From: Pyrinomonadaceae bacterium
Lineage (GTDB): Bacteria; Acidobacteriota; Blastocatellia; Pyrinomonadales; Pyrinomonadaceae
Assembly (NCBI GenBank): GCA_025937955.1
Contig: JAICQI010000109.1
Span: forward strand, 1-11,464
Reading direction: 5' to 3'
DNA length: 11,464 nucleotides
This document shows positions 1 through 6,562 of the stretch, in pieces; position 1 is the first letter of the stretch, and each line of letters starts with the position of its first letter. The position numbers and the translations under genes were made by a program. The notes under the pieces are model-generated. The model was not told where the DNA came from, searched no databases, and saw nothing but the letters and a program-made list of their open reading frames with translations.

Positions 1-1027
1 CGATTGCGGCATAGTCAAAAACGAGTGCTAGCGGCGCGCCGTGAAAATTTCCGCCGGAGAGTACCTCGCCCGTATCGGAAAAGACGAGCGGATTATCTGT
101 AGCACTGCCGCTTTCGATCTCGACGACTTGTTTCGCGTGACTCAAAGCAGTGCGAACGGCCCCGGGTACCTGCGGCATGCAACGCAGACTGTAAGCATCC
201 TGCACGCGTGGATCGCCCACGAGATGCGACTCACGAATCTCGCTTTCGCGAAGCAACTGTCGCAGGTGCGCGGCTACCTCGACTTGCCCCGTGTGTGGCC
301 GTACCGCGTGGATGCGCTCGTCAAAAGCCACCGGCGTGCCTTTGAGCGCTTCAAGCGTCATTGCTCCGGCAACGTCGGCGAGACAAACAAGTTGTTCGGC
401 GCGGTGCAGCGCCAGGGCGCCGACAGCTCCCATCGCCTGCGTCCCGTTAAGAAGCGCCAGGCCTTCTTTTACTTCCAATTGCAGCGGCGCAATGCCCGCG
501 CGTTCGAGAGCAGCGGCTGCTGCGACACGCTCGCCCTGGTAGAAAACTTCTCCTTCGCCGATTGCTGCGAGTGCGAGGTGTGCGAGTGGCGCCAGATCGC
601 CGCTCGCGCCGACGCTACCCTTTTCCGGAATGACCGGGGTCACACCTTTTTTTAGCATCGCGATCAGCGTGTCGATCACTAAAGTCCGCGCGCCGCTGAA
701 TCCCGCAGCGAGTACGTTCGAGCGCAACAACAGCATCGCTCGAGCTTCAGCTATTGGCAGTGGCTCACCCAAACCGACGGAGTGACTGCGCACCAGATTC
801 AGTTGCAACTGCATCAGATCAGATCGATCGATACTGACGTCTGAGAGTTTGCCGAAGCCTGTGTTGACGCCGTAAACCGTGCGTCCTTGCGTGACGATAT
901 CCTGGACCACCTGCCGGGCTCGCTCGACACGCGCGCGTGCCTCCGCGGCGAGCGCGACCTCTTCCCGGCCTGCGGCGACGTCTACGATTTGCTGGAGTGT
1001 GAGCTGTTGACCGTTGAGCTGAAGCAT
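1..1027 (-). CDS. hutH: Histidine ammonia-lyase, N-terminal ~342 residues (cut by window edge)
   Basis: This enzyme removes ammonia from L-histidine to give urocanate, the first step of histidine degradation in the cytoplasm. The minus-strand reading frame is open from ATG at 1027 to the left edge. It shows the Y-G-V-N-T-G-F-G motif (about residues 52-59) and G-S-V-G-A-S-G-D-L-A-P-L-A-H (about 137-150), whose A-S-G triad (141-143) cyclises to the MIO electrophile. Further on come Q-D-A-Y-S-L-R-C and, near the edge, the T-D-N-P-L-V-F and S-G-G-N-F-H-G motifs. Family members are about 500-515 residues, so roughly the last third lies outside. The MIO family also contains phenylalanine and tyrosine ammonia-lyases, but S-H in the substrate region (about residues 81-82, R-S-H-S) favours histidine. 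No Shine-Dalgarno is visible, because a palindromic repeat ends only 6 bases upstream of the ATG. DUF2270 lies upstream on the same strand. No other hut gene is in view. Confidence 0.95.
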   Translation of the reverse strand, partial: MLQLNGQQLTLQQIVDVAAGREEVALAAEARARVERARQVVQDIVTQGRTVYGVNTGFGKLSDVSIDRSDLMQLQLNLVRSHSVGLGEPLPIAEARAMLLLRSNVLAAGFSGARTLVIDTLIAMLKKGVTPVIPEKGSVGASGDLAPLAHLALAAIGEGEVFYQGERVAAAAALERAGIAPLQLEVKEGLALLNGTQAMGAVGALALHRAEQLVCLADVAGAMTLEALKGTPVAFDERIHAVRPHTGQVEVAAHLRQLLRESEIRESHLVGDPRVQDAYSLRCMPQVPGAVRTALSHAKQVVEIESGSATDNPLVFSDTGEVLSGGNFHGAPLALVFDYAAI

Positions 1028-1033
1028 AAGAAT

Positions 1034-1105
1034 TTAGCCACAGATTACACGGATTTACACTGAATATTTGTTGGATCCGTGTAAATCGGTGAAATCCGTG
1101 GCTAA
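1034..1105. repeat. TTAGCC...GGCTAA dispersed palindrome, copy 1
   Basis: This is an imperfect inverted repeat. The left arm is 1034-1060 and the right arm about 1079-1105, and they pair at 24 of 27 positions around a loop containing GAATATTTGTTGGATCC. It starts TTAGCCACAGATT and ends ATCCGTGGCTAA. It fills nearly the whole gap between the DUF2270 stop (1112) and the hutH start (1027), so a minus-strand transcript would fold into a long hairpin just before the hutH ATG. The same arm sequences recur at 6482-6555, 8501-8569 and 10858-10919. Confidence 0.9.
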
Positions 1106-1111
1106 TTGATA

Positions 1112-2047
1112 CTAGCTTACTTTTGCCGTTTTGTCCGGTGTCTCGGAAATGTCGATCTTCTTGTACTCTCCGGTGGTGTCGCGGCTGCGCACTCGTTGGC
1201 GCGCGCGTTTCGCACGCACGGTGGTGCGCCTGGTAGTGGCGGCTGTCCAGCTTGTCATTCGCTTAAATGGTCGTAATGAAAACTCGTGCTTCGGCAACAC
1301 TTCGCCCGTCGCTTCGCGCAGTCTCACTGTGCCGATCGCGAAAACAGCGACGGCAGCATTGAAAACTATGCCGACTACAAAAACGATCCAACCGGGAACG
1401 AATCCCACCGCGGCTCGATCGATAAAAACGTTGAAGTCGCGCGCCGGCAATGGCGAGAGATAAACTTTCAAGTTCCAGCTCAATGCGAGCAGCGCAAAGA
1501 TCCAGAGATAGTTGCGGCGCAAGCGACGGCCCACTGCCTCCCATTCGGTGATTGTAAAGTGGGGAGTGGTCAGGTCCGCCGCAAGATGTTCGGCCCATGA
1601 TTCGTCTGCCGGCCTGTTGTCCGGCATCAGCAGGTGTGAAAAGTAACCCGTTTCCAGAATTCTGACTCGACTCGACCAGATCTCGTAATAGCGATAGCGG
1701 CGCGCTTCCATCAAAAGGAAAATCACGACCAGTATCGAGTTGATCGGAATGACGAAATGCGGATTGTTCGGCGAGCTGAACACGAACGACAACGTTGCGC
1801 CCGCGGTGATGACGGCCCAGTTCGTAGTTGTATCGAGTCGATTACGCCAGGTGTTTGAGCGTTGCACTTCGCCGCGGTAGAAGTGGATCATCGCGGTGTT
1901 GAACTCCGCTGGCGTCATGCGGCGCATGAATCCCGCGGGAGTTTGGGAAGTAGCGTCAGACAAAGGCTCTGCCTGCGGAGTTCTGAGTCGCCCCGTGCCT
2001 CTTTCTGTTAATGGACCGCTACCTCTTTGACTTGCTTCGGTGGACAT
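1112..2047 (-). CDS. DUF2270 family integral membrane protein
   Basis: This 311-residue protein belongs to the predicted membrane family DUF2270, whose function is not known. The recognisable core starts at M-T-P-A-E-F-N-T-A-M-I-H-F-Y-R-G-E (about residue 44). Hydrophobic segments lie at about 77-91, 97-114, 180-197 and 214-242, which suggests four membrane spans. The charged stretch E-A-R-R-Y-R-Y-Y-E-I-W (about 114-124) follows the second span. The first 40 residues are polar and probably disordered, and the C-terminal tail (about 259-290) is rich in Arg and Thr. The start at 2047 lacks a good ribosome binding site; Met41 or Met44 are alternatives that fit the domain boundary. The gene is divergent from tadA and points towards hutH on the same strand, separated from it by palindrome copy 1. 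I see nothing that ties it to histidine use. Confidence 0.8.
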   Translation of the reverse strand: MSTEASQRGSGPLTERGTGRLRTPQAEPLSDATSQTPAGFMRRMTPAEFNTAMIHFYRGEVQRSNTWRNRLDTTTNWAVITAGATLSFVFSSPNNPHFVIPINSILVVIFLLMEARRYRYYEIWSSRVRILETGYFSHLLMPDNRPADESWAEHLAADLTTPHFTITEWEAVGRRLRRNYLWIFALLALSWNLKVYLSPLPARDFNVFIDRAAVGFVPGWIVFVVGIVFNAAVAVFAIGTVRLREATGEVLPKHEFSLRPFKRMTSWTAATTRRTTVRAKRARQRVRSRDTTGEYKKIDISETPDKTAKVS

Positions 2048-2151
2048 CGGAATTGAATCGCTGGAGCGCGCCGGCCAGAGCGGGGCGCGGAACTCCGGAA
2101 ATTGATAATAACACGCGCGATTGTCTTTGGTTAGTTGAGATTTATGAACCG

Positions 2152-2177
2152 GCGTCTTTGCGCCTTTGCGTGAAACC
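2152..2177. repeat. Short dispersed-repeat fragment (CTTTGCGCCTTTGCGTGAAA type)
   Basis: The gap 2048-2233 between the divergent DUF2270 and tadA genes contains GCGTCTTTGCGCCTTTGCGTG. This 'TTTGCGnCTTTGCG' word is a common intergenic repeat in several bacterial phyla; its reverse strand translates as H-A-K-A-Q-R-R, a peptide often seen in spurious database proteins. Only one arm is evident here. I recognise it from general knowledge and it has no second copy in this window. Confidence 0.45.
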
Positions 2178-2195
2178 TTCTTTTTGCCATATATT
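2166..2195 (+). promoter_or_regulatory. Possible sigma-70-type promoter for tadA
   Basis: TTGCGT (2166-2171) and TATATT (2190-2195) are separated by 18 bases and would start transcription near 2202, about 30 bases before the tadA ATG. The -35 matches only three of six consensus positions and lies inside the repeat fragment, so this is a weak prediction. Confidence 0.3.
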
Positions 2196-2233
2196 GGCCG
2201 CTCGGTTGTTTGAAGGACGTAGAATCGCTGGTG

Positions 2234-2690
2234 ATGAGCGCCGCGGAATTAGACTTTGACGAGCAATGGATGCGGCAAGCGCTGGCCGCCGCTCGCGAAG
2301 CGCAGGCAAACGGCGAGGTGCCCATCGGCACTTGCATCGTTAGCGAAAACAAACTCGTCGCTGTTTCCGGAAATCGAACGCGTACCGACTGCGATCCCAC
2401 AGCCCACGCTGAAATCGTTGCTCTTCGCGAGGCCGCCAGGAAGCTGGGAAACTACCGGCTGACGGGCGTGGATGTTTACTCGACGATCGAGCCATGCGCG
2501 ATGTGCGCCGGGGCTTTAATACAGGCGCGCGTGCGGCGTTTAGTTTACGGCGCGCCGGATGAGCGGGCAGGTGCGGTGGCGAGTCGCTTTCGAATCTGCG
2601 ACACGGATTTCCTGAATCACCGGATCGAGGTCAGCGCGGGCGTATTGGAAGCGGAATGCCGCGCGCTGATGCAGGAGTTTTTCCAAACGC

Positions 2691-2713
<23 letters not shown>
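2234..2713 (+). CDS. tadA: tRNA adenosine(34) deaminase TadA
   Basis: TadA converts adenosine 34 of tRNA-Arg(ACG) to inosine, letting one tRNA read several Arg codons; it is a zinc enzyme of the cytidine deaminase fold. The 159-residue product has the zinc ligand and proton shuttle in D-P-T-A-H-A-E (His58, Glu60) and the second zinc motif P-C-A-M-C (Cys88, Cys91). The C-terminal E-F-F-Q-T-R-R helix is typical of the family. I chose ATG 2234 because the N-terminus then matches the usual length; an in-frame TTG at 2210 would add eight residues. No strong Shine-Dalgarno is visible (GAAGGA at 2212-2217 is too far from the ATG). The last eight codons and the TAG stop lie inside the tRNA-Ser(CGA) gene that starts at 2691, so the two genes share 23 bases. 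Confidence 0.95.
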
Positions 2714-2780
<67 letters not shown>

Positions 2781-2786
2781 CAGTTT

Positions 2787-2852
2787 TTAGCCACAAAAAG
2801 GCACAAAAACCTCAAAAAAATTTTTGTGAATTTTGTGCTTTTTTGCGGCTGA
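2787..2852. repeat. A/T-rich palindrome between the two tRNA-Ser genes
   Basis: This inverted repeat begins TTAGCCACAAAAAGGCAC and ends GTGCTTTTTTGCGGCTGA. The two 20-base arms pair at 18 of 20 positions around an A/T-rich centre. Its ends share the AGCCRC hallmark of the other palindromes here, but the interior is A/T rich, so it is probably a separate subfamily. In RNA it would give a long hairpin between two tRNAs, where it could act in processing or termination. Confidence 0.8.
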
Positions 2853-2856
2853 TTCA

Positions 2857-2949
<93 letters not shown>

Positions 2950-3002
2950 ATCGTTTCCCCGACGCCCCCACAATACACACACTCTGTTGGTTGGGGTATG
3001 CG

Positions 3003-3524
3003 ATGAGCGACGAAAAGTTGGCAATTGACGAAGCAAGACGTGCGGCACAACACGAGACGGTAAAGAGTCAGGTTGAGGGCGAAGTTCAGTCCGAAATCGG
3101 CGAACGTGCCGCAACAAAAGGAACGCCGGGCGAAGCGCAGCGTATTGATCAAGTCGCCGGTGAATTCCGATCGAAGGCTGTTAACGAGGTCGTTGACACT
3201 GAGCGCGAAGTCGAACGCGGCCGCGGGCTGGCGCGAGTTTCCCAGGTTGTCGATTACATCTTCTGGGTAATCTACGCGCTTCTCGGGATGCGTTTCCTGC
3301 TGGCCTTGCTGGCGGCGCGCAGCAGCGCCGGGTTCGTGCAGTTTATTGTGACGGTCAGCAATCCCTTTTACGCTCCTTTTCGGGGGATTGTCGCCAGTCC
3401 AAGCACCGATGCCGGTCACACATTGCTCCTGCCGGTCGTAGTAGCGATAATCTCGTATGCGCTGCTTCATCTCGGCATCAATGCACTGTTGCGGATGATC
3501 GCGCATCGAAAGACGGAGATTTAG
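3003..3524 (+). CDS. YggT-family membrane protein with a long charged N-terminal region
   Basis: The 173-residue product ends in a YggT-like domain (about residues 80-168): two hydrophobic spans (about 82-105 and 139-163) around the family signature V-S-N-P-F-Y-A-P-F-R-G-I-V (about 118-130). YggT proteins are small inner-membrane proteins of poorly defined role, linked to osmotic tolerance in E. coli and to envelope or division functions elsewhere. The first 78 residues are highly charged (many Glu, Arg, Lys), probably helical and cytoplasmic, and are not part of the usual YggT unit. The start is ATG 3003, with TTGGGGT at 2991-2997 as ribosome binding site. A frame open from 2919 exists only because it reads through tRNA-Ser(GGA). 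The gene ends 6 bases before the predicted SRP RNA, so the two may share a transcript. Confidence 0.85.
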   Translation: MSDEKLAIDEARRAAQHETVKSQVEGEVQSEIGERAATKGTPGEAQRIDQVAGEFRSKAVNEVVDTEREVERGRGLARVSQVVDYIFWVIYALLGMRFLLALLAARSSAGFVQFIVTVSNPFYAPFRGIVASPSTDAGHTLLLPVVVAIISYALLHLGINALLRMIAHRKTEI

Positions 3525-3529
3525 ATATC

Positions 3530-3631
3530 AGATCCCGGGCTCCGCACAACGCTAGCCTTGTGAACCCCGCCAGGCCGGGAACGGAGCAACGGTAGCAACG
3601 GCAGCGTGTGTTGCGGGAAAGTCCGGGGTCT
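3530..3631 (+). ncRNA. ffs: Small bacterial signal recognition particle RNA (4.5S-like)
   Basis: This RNA pairs with Ffh to form the signal recognition particle that targets nascent membrane proteins. The conserved domain IV hairpin is visible: CCG-GGAA-CGG at 3575-3584 gives the GGAA tetraloop, flanked by the asymmetric internal loops C-A-G-G on one side and A-G-C-A-A on the other. The distal helix closes from both ends: AGATCCCGG (3530-3538) pairs with CCGGGGTCT (3623-3631), and CCGCACAACGC pairs in part with GCGTGTGTTGCGG. The length of about 102 bases fits the small Alu-less type. It lies upstream of dnaX, as in many bacteria, but with a secreted-protein gene in between. The exact ends are estimated from the helix. 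No clear terminator follows. Confidence 0.9.
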
Positions 3632-3670
3632 GGCCAGATCAGCTTTACAACGCGTAGTAGTCTCACAACT

Positions 3671-3710
3671 AACCCTCTCCCTTGGCTTTGCTCAAACAGA
3701 GGAGGTTGAG
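3671..3710 (+). promoter_or_regulatory. Ribosome binding site of the secreted protein, in a possible hairpin
   Basis: A strong Shine-Dalgarno AGAGGAGGT (3698-3706) precedes ATG 3716. CTCAA (3691-3695) and TTGAG (3706-3710) can pair and leave the Shine-Dalgarno in a 10-base loop. Alternatively AACCCTCT (3671-3678) can pair with AGAG..GGTT and cover it. The two folds exclude each other; whether this matters is unknown. Confidence 0.3.
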
Positions 3711-3715
3711 TCCCG

Positions 3716-4453
3716 ATGAAAAAGATCTATTTAGCTACAGCTTTCATCTTCACGCTTGTCCTAAGCGCGTTTTCCGTCTCGGCGCAAACGCAATCTCGCG
3801 ATGACGTCATCAAGCAGATCGAAGCAAAGCGCGCTGAACTCGCCGTGCTGGAGCAGAAAGTCCTTGCTGTTGCCGACTCAGACCGCGAGGAGTTTGCTGC
3901 CTTTTTGAGTCAGCCTCAGACCGGAATTATCCGGTTGTTACCCCGCGAGACATACGACGGAAACGCCAAGAGAGCCCTCGCAATCCGCGGTGGTGGCGCT
4001 TATTACTCGTTCGTTCGTAAGACTCATGAATACGGGTACGGCTCGGACATTGAACTGGCACAGGAGCAGCTATCGGCCGGTTTTGCGGGCGCTGATTACG
4101 GAATGCTTTTGAACCTCGGGGACGTTCCGCTCGAGCAAGTGGCGAACGATCATGCTGCGACGCGCGCATTGTTGGACTATACGCCGCCGGTAAAAGAGCC
4201 TGAGGTCCGTGCCGTGCAGCGCAAGCTCTGGCAGGGTATCGAGCTTTCGGGGATAACCTTCAAGGACCGCATACTGGCTAAAGTCTCAAACACGTATCTG
4301 TTGCGATCGATCTCGGTTGACAGATCTGACATCTTGGTCGTGTTTCGCGTCGTCCGACAAGACACCGATGGAAGTCTTATCATCGTTTACAGGGTGCTGA
4401 AAACTTTTCCAAAACCGACAATGGAAAGAACTCCGATCACAGAAGGAAACTAG
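3716..4453 (+). CDS. Secreted or periplasmic protein of unknown function
   Basis: I do not recognise a named family for this 245-residue protein. It begins with a classical signal peptide: M-K-K, a hydrophobic core (about residues 5-19) and a probable cut after V-S-A (23). A heptad-like Glu/Lys/Leu stretch (about 28-52) suggests a short coiled coil. The rest is a mixed alpha/beta-looking domain with the notable segments L-L-P-R-E-T-Y (74-80), R-G-G-G-A-Y-Y-S-F (91-99), Y-G-Y-G-S-D-I-E-L (107-115) and G-A-D-Y-G-M-L-L-N-L-G-D (125-136). No cysteine is present in the mature part. The start is supported by AGAGGAGGT 9 bases before the ATG. It lies between ffs and dnaX and ends 13 bases before dnaX, so it is probably co-transcribed with dnaX. 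Its position within a translation/replication cluster says nothing clear about its role. Confidence 0.8.
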   Translation: MKKIYLATAFIFTLVLSAFSVSAQTQSRDDVIKQIEAKRAELAVLEQKVLAVADSDREEFAAFLSQPQTGIIRLLPRETYDGNAKRALAIRGGGAYYSFVRKTHEYGYGSDIELAQEQLSAGFAGADYGMLLNLGDVPLEQVANDHAATRALLDYTPPVKEPEVRAVQRKLWQGIELSGITFKDRILAKVSNTYLLRSISVDRSDILVVFRVVRQDTDGSLIIVYRVLKTFPKPTMERTPITEGN

Positions 4454-4466
4454 TCTCTACACATCG

Positions 4467-6215
4467 ATGGCCTATCAAGTAATCGCTCGCAAGTGGCGAC
4501 CGCAGACGTTTGACGAAGTAACGGGTCAGGAACCAATCACACGCACGCTCCGCAACGCCATCGAGCATCAGCGGCTTCATCACGCTTACCTGTTTTCGGG
4601 CGCTCGTGGCGTCGGCAAAACGACGAGCGCCCGTTTGCTTGCGAAAGCGTTGAACTGTCACAAGGCGAAGCAGCCAACGCCGACGCCGTGTCGTTCGGAC
4701 GATCCGGAGCAGTGTCCGTCGTGTCGTGAGATTACCGAGAGCCGCTCGATCGACGTCCAGGAGATCGACGCTGCTTCAAACACCGGTGTAGACAACGTGC
4801 GCGAAGCGATCATCGCGAGCGTGGGTATCGCGCCCGCACGCGACCGTTACAAGGTCTTCATCATCGACGAAGTTCACATGCTTTCCGGAGCTGCTTTCAA
4901 CGCCCTGTTGAAGACTCTGGAAGAACCACCACCGCGCGTGGTCTTTATCATGGCCACGACCGAGCGTCACAAAGTTCCCGAGACGATCCTGTCTCGCTGC
5001 CAGCAGTTTGAGTTTCGCACGATTGCAACCGCCAAGATCCTCGAACGGCTGAAACTAATCGCGAAAGCTGAAAAGATTTTTATTCCTGACGATGCGCTGC
5101 GCGAGATCGCACGCACTGGCGAAGGATCGATGCGCGACGCGCAGTCAGCACTGGATCAGGTGATCAGTTTTGCGGGCGACAAGATCAAGAAAGAAGACGT
5201 AGAAATGGCGCTCGGCGTTGCGGGCGCTGACATTCTCAAACGCATCATCGACAGCATTGACGCCAACAAACCCGCGGAAGCAATCGCCGCGGTGGACGAC
5301 ATCGTGATGCGCGGTCACGATCTGCGAAACTTCTGTCGCGATCTGCTCGCGCATTTCCGCGATCTGCTGGTGACGAAAGTTTCGGGAAACGAAGAGCTGC
5401 TGGAAGCGGCCGTGTGCGAACCGCAGGAGCTGAAGCGGCAGGCGGAGTTGTTTTCCGAGTCAGACCTGGTGCGCTTCTTTCATTCGCTCGCCGAAACCGA
5501 AACAAAACTGCGCGCTGCGACTCAGCCTCGTTACCAGTTGGAAATCGGCATCGTAAAACTGATGGAGCTACGTGGAGTTGAGAGTATCAGCGAGATCATT
5601 CAACGCCTCGCTACACTCGAAAACAATCTCGGCGGTCAGCCATCAACCAGAACGGCGTCGGGTTCGAGCGGCAGTTCAGGAACGCCCGGCAAGATCAATC
5701 CCGAGCGATCCGTGGCGAGCTCACGACCGGCCGGATCTTCTTTTGCCGCGACGGCAGTTTCACCCGCACTCGAGCGACCGGCAGAAGAACGACTAGAATC
5801 GCCAATGCCGCCTACAGAGATCTCAACGATCGAACGAGTCAAAGCCGCTTTGGAGACGCAGCGAAAGATGTTGCTGGTGACCGCGCTCGAATCGGCGCAG
5901 TCGACAGTGTTTGAAGACAGCGAGCTGTGTATTGAGTTTGCGCCCGACGCACGGCATTTCCGCGACACACTCTCGAAGCCTGAGAACGTGAAGTTTGTGC
6001 GCGAAGCCTGCCGCGAGGTCACTGGTAAAGAGATTGGCATACGGATCATCGTCAAAGATCCGAAGGCTGATGGTGAACCACTCGGCCGCGAGGACGAAGA
6101 ACGGCTGGAAAAGCAGCGCTTGCGCGACATGGCGGAGAACAGCCCGGTCGTGCAGCAGATGCTGAAAACGTTCCGCGGCGAGATTGTTGACGTGCGGCGC
6201 GACGGCGAGAGATAG
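4467..6215 (+). CDS. dnaX: DNA polymerase III subunit tau/gamma
   Basis: DnaX is the ATPase of the sliding-clamp loader and, as tau, tethers the polymerase cores at the replication fork. The product is 582 residues, starting with the family-typical M-A-Y-Q-V-I-A-R-K-W-R-P. The AAA+ domain shows Walker A G-A-R-G-V-G-K-T (45-52), zinc cysteines at about 64, 75, 83 and 86, Walker B F-I-I-D-E (131-135), sensor 1 A-T-T-E (163-166) and the S-R-C arginine finger (about 176-178). The collar domain runs to about 385. A Ser/Gly/Pro-rich linker (about 390-450) leads to a C-terminal domain that ends near 580. I see no A-rich slippery heptamer of the E. coli gamma frameshift type near the domain III/IV boundary. 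The start lacks a close Shine-Dalgarno (GAAGGA at 4441-4446 is 20 bases away), so coupling to the upstream gene is possible. Confidence 0.97.
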   Translation: MAYQVIARKWRPQTFDEVTGQEPITRTLRNAIEHQRLHHAYLFSGARGVGKTTSARLLAKALNCHKAKQPTPTPCRSDDPEQCPSCREITESRSIDVQEIDAASNTGVDNVREAIIASVGIAPARDRYKVFIIDEVHMLSGAAFNALLKTLEEPPPRVVFIMATTERHKVPETILSRCQQFEFRTIATAKILERLKLIAKAEKIFIPDDALREIARTGEGSMRDAQSALDQVISFAGDKIKKEDVEMALGVAGADILKRIIDSIDANKPAEAIAAVDDIVMRGHDLRNFCRDLLAHFRDLLVTKVSGNEELLEAAVCEPQELKRQAELFSESDLVRFFHSLAETETKLRAATQPRYQLEIGIVKLMELRGVESISEIIQRLATLENNLGGQPSTRTASGSSGSSGTPGKINPERSVASSRPAGSSFAATAVSPALERPAEERLESPMPPTEISTIERVKAALETQRKMLLVTALESAQSTVFEDSELCIEFAPDARHFRDTLSKPENVKFVREACREVTGKEIGIRIIVKDPKADGEPLGREDEERLEKQRLRDMAENSPVVQQMLKTFRGEIVDVRRDGER

Positions 6216-6275
6216 CGACGAACAAAACAAGAGTTGGTGTCGTATGAGCTTCCACTGTGGAGGTAGCTTGAGACG

Positions 6276-6485
6276 ATGCGCGATCCGGTTTTGGCGGGAA
6301 TTCTGAGTTTACTTGTTCCGGGAGTTGGGCAGCTCTACAACGGTCGCATCCTGGCCGGTATTTTGTGGCTGATTTTTACGCCAGGCTTCTGGATCGGAAC
6401 AGGCGGGACACTAGGCTGGATCTGCCACCTCGTCTCCGCCTACTGCGCCTACTCCTACGCGAAAGAACACCCTGTTAGAGTTTAG
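6276..6485 (+). CDS. Small TM2-like membrane protein
   Basis: This 69-residue protein consists of two hydrophobic segments (about 6-24 and 29-60) joined by a short turn, with P-G-V-G-Q-L-Y-N-G (about 15-23) near the start, as in TM2-domain and related small membrane proteins. Function is unknown. The start is supported by GGAGGT at 6259-6264, 11 bases before the ATG. It follows dnaX by 60 bases on the same strand, in the place where ebfC-recR is usually found. The stop codon TAG (6483-6485) is part of palindrome copy 2, which begins at 6482. Confidence 0.8.
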   Translation: MRDPVLAGILSLLVPGVGQLYNGRILAGILWLIFTPGFWIGTGGTLGWICHLVSAYCAYSYAKEHPVRV

Positions 6486-6555
6486 CCGCAGAGTTACGCA
6501 GATGAACGCGGATCAGAAATCAGATCTGTGTTCATCCGCGTAAATCTGTGGCTAA
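6482..6555. repeat. TTAGCC...GGCTAA dispersed palindrome, copy 2
   Basis: The 32-base arms pair at about 27 of 32 positions. The left arm starts TTAGCCGCAGAGTTACGCAG and the right arm ends GCGTAAATCTGTGGCTAA. It lies between two convergent genes, overlapping the stop codon of the TM2-like gene and ending 7 bases from the stop of the YCF48-like gene. A hairpin could end transcripts arriving from both sides, though there is no T-tract. Confidence 0.9.
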
Positions 6556-6562
6556 ATTTCTT

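Noticed and set aside
41..655. Plus-strand 204-codon open frame at the left end
   Set aside because: It is the antisense shadow of hutH, whose minus-strand frame carries all the family motifs.
2131..2400. Minus-strand open frame with H-A-K-A-Q-R-R
   Set aside because: It is a translation of a dispersed repeat and of antisense tadA.
4467..6215. Programmed frameshift for a short gamma form of DnaX
   Set aside because: No A-AAA-AAG-like slippery run with a following hairpin is visible near the linker; TTTTT at about 5079 lies within the ATPase domain and is not a typical site.
5636..6230. Two long minus-strand open frames under the 3' part of dnaX
   Set aside because: They are Ser/Arg-rich shadows of the dnaX linker and C-terminal domain, with no ribosome binding site or recognisable family.
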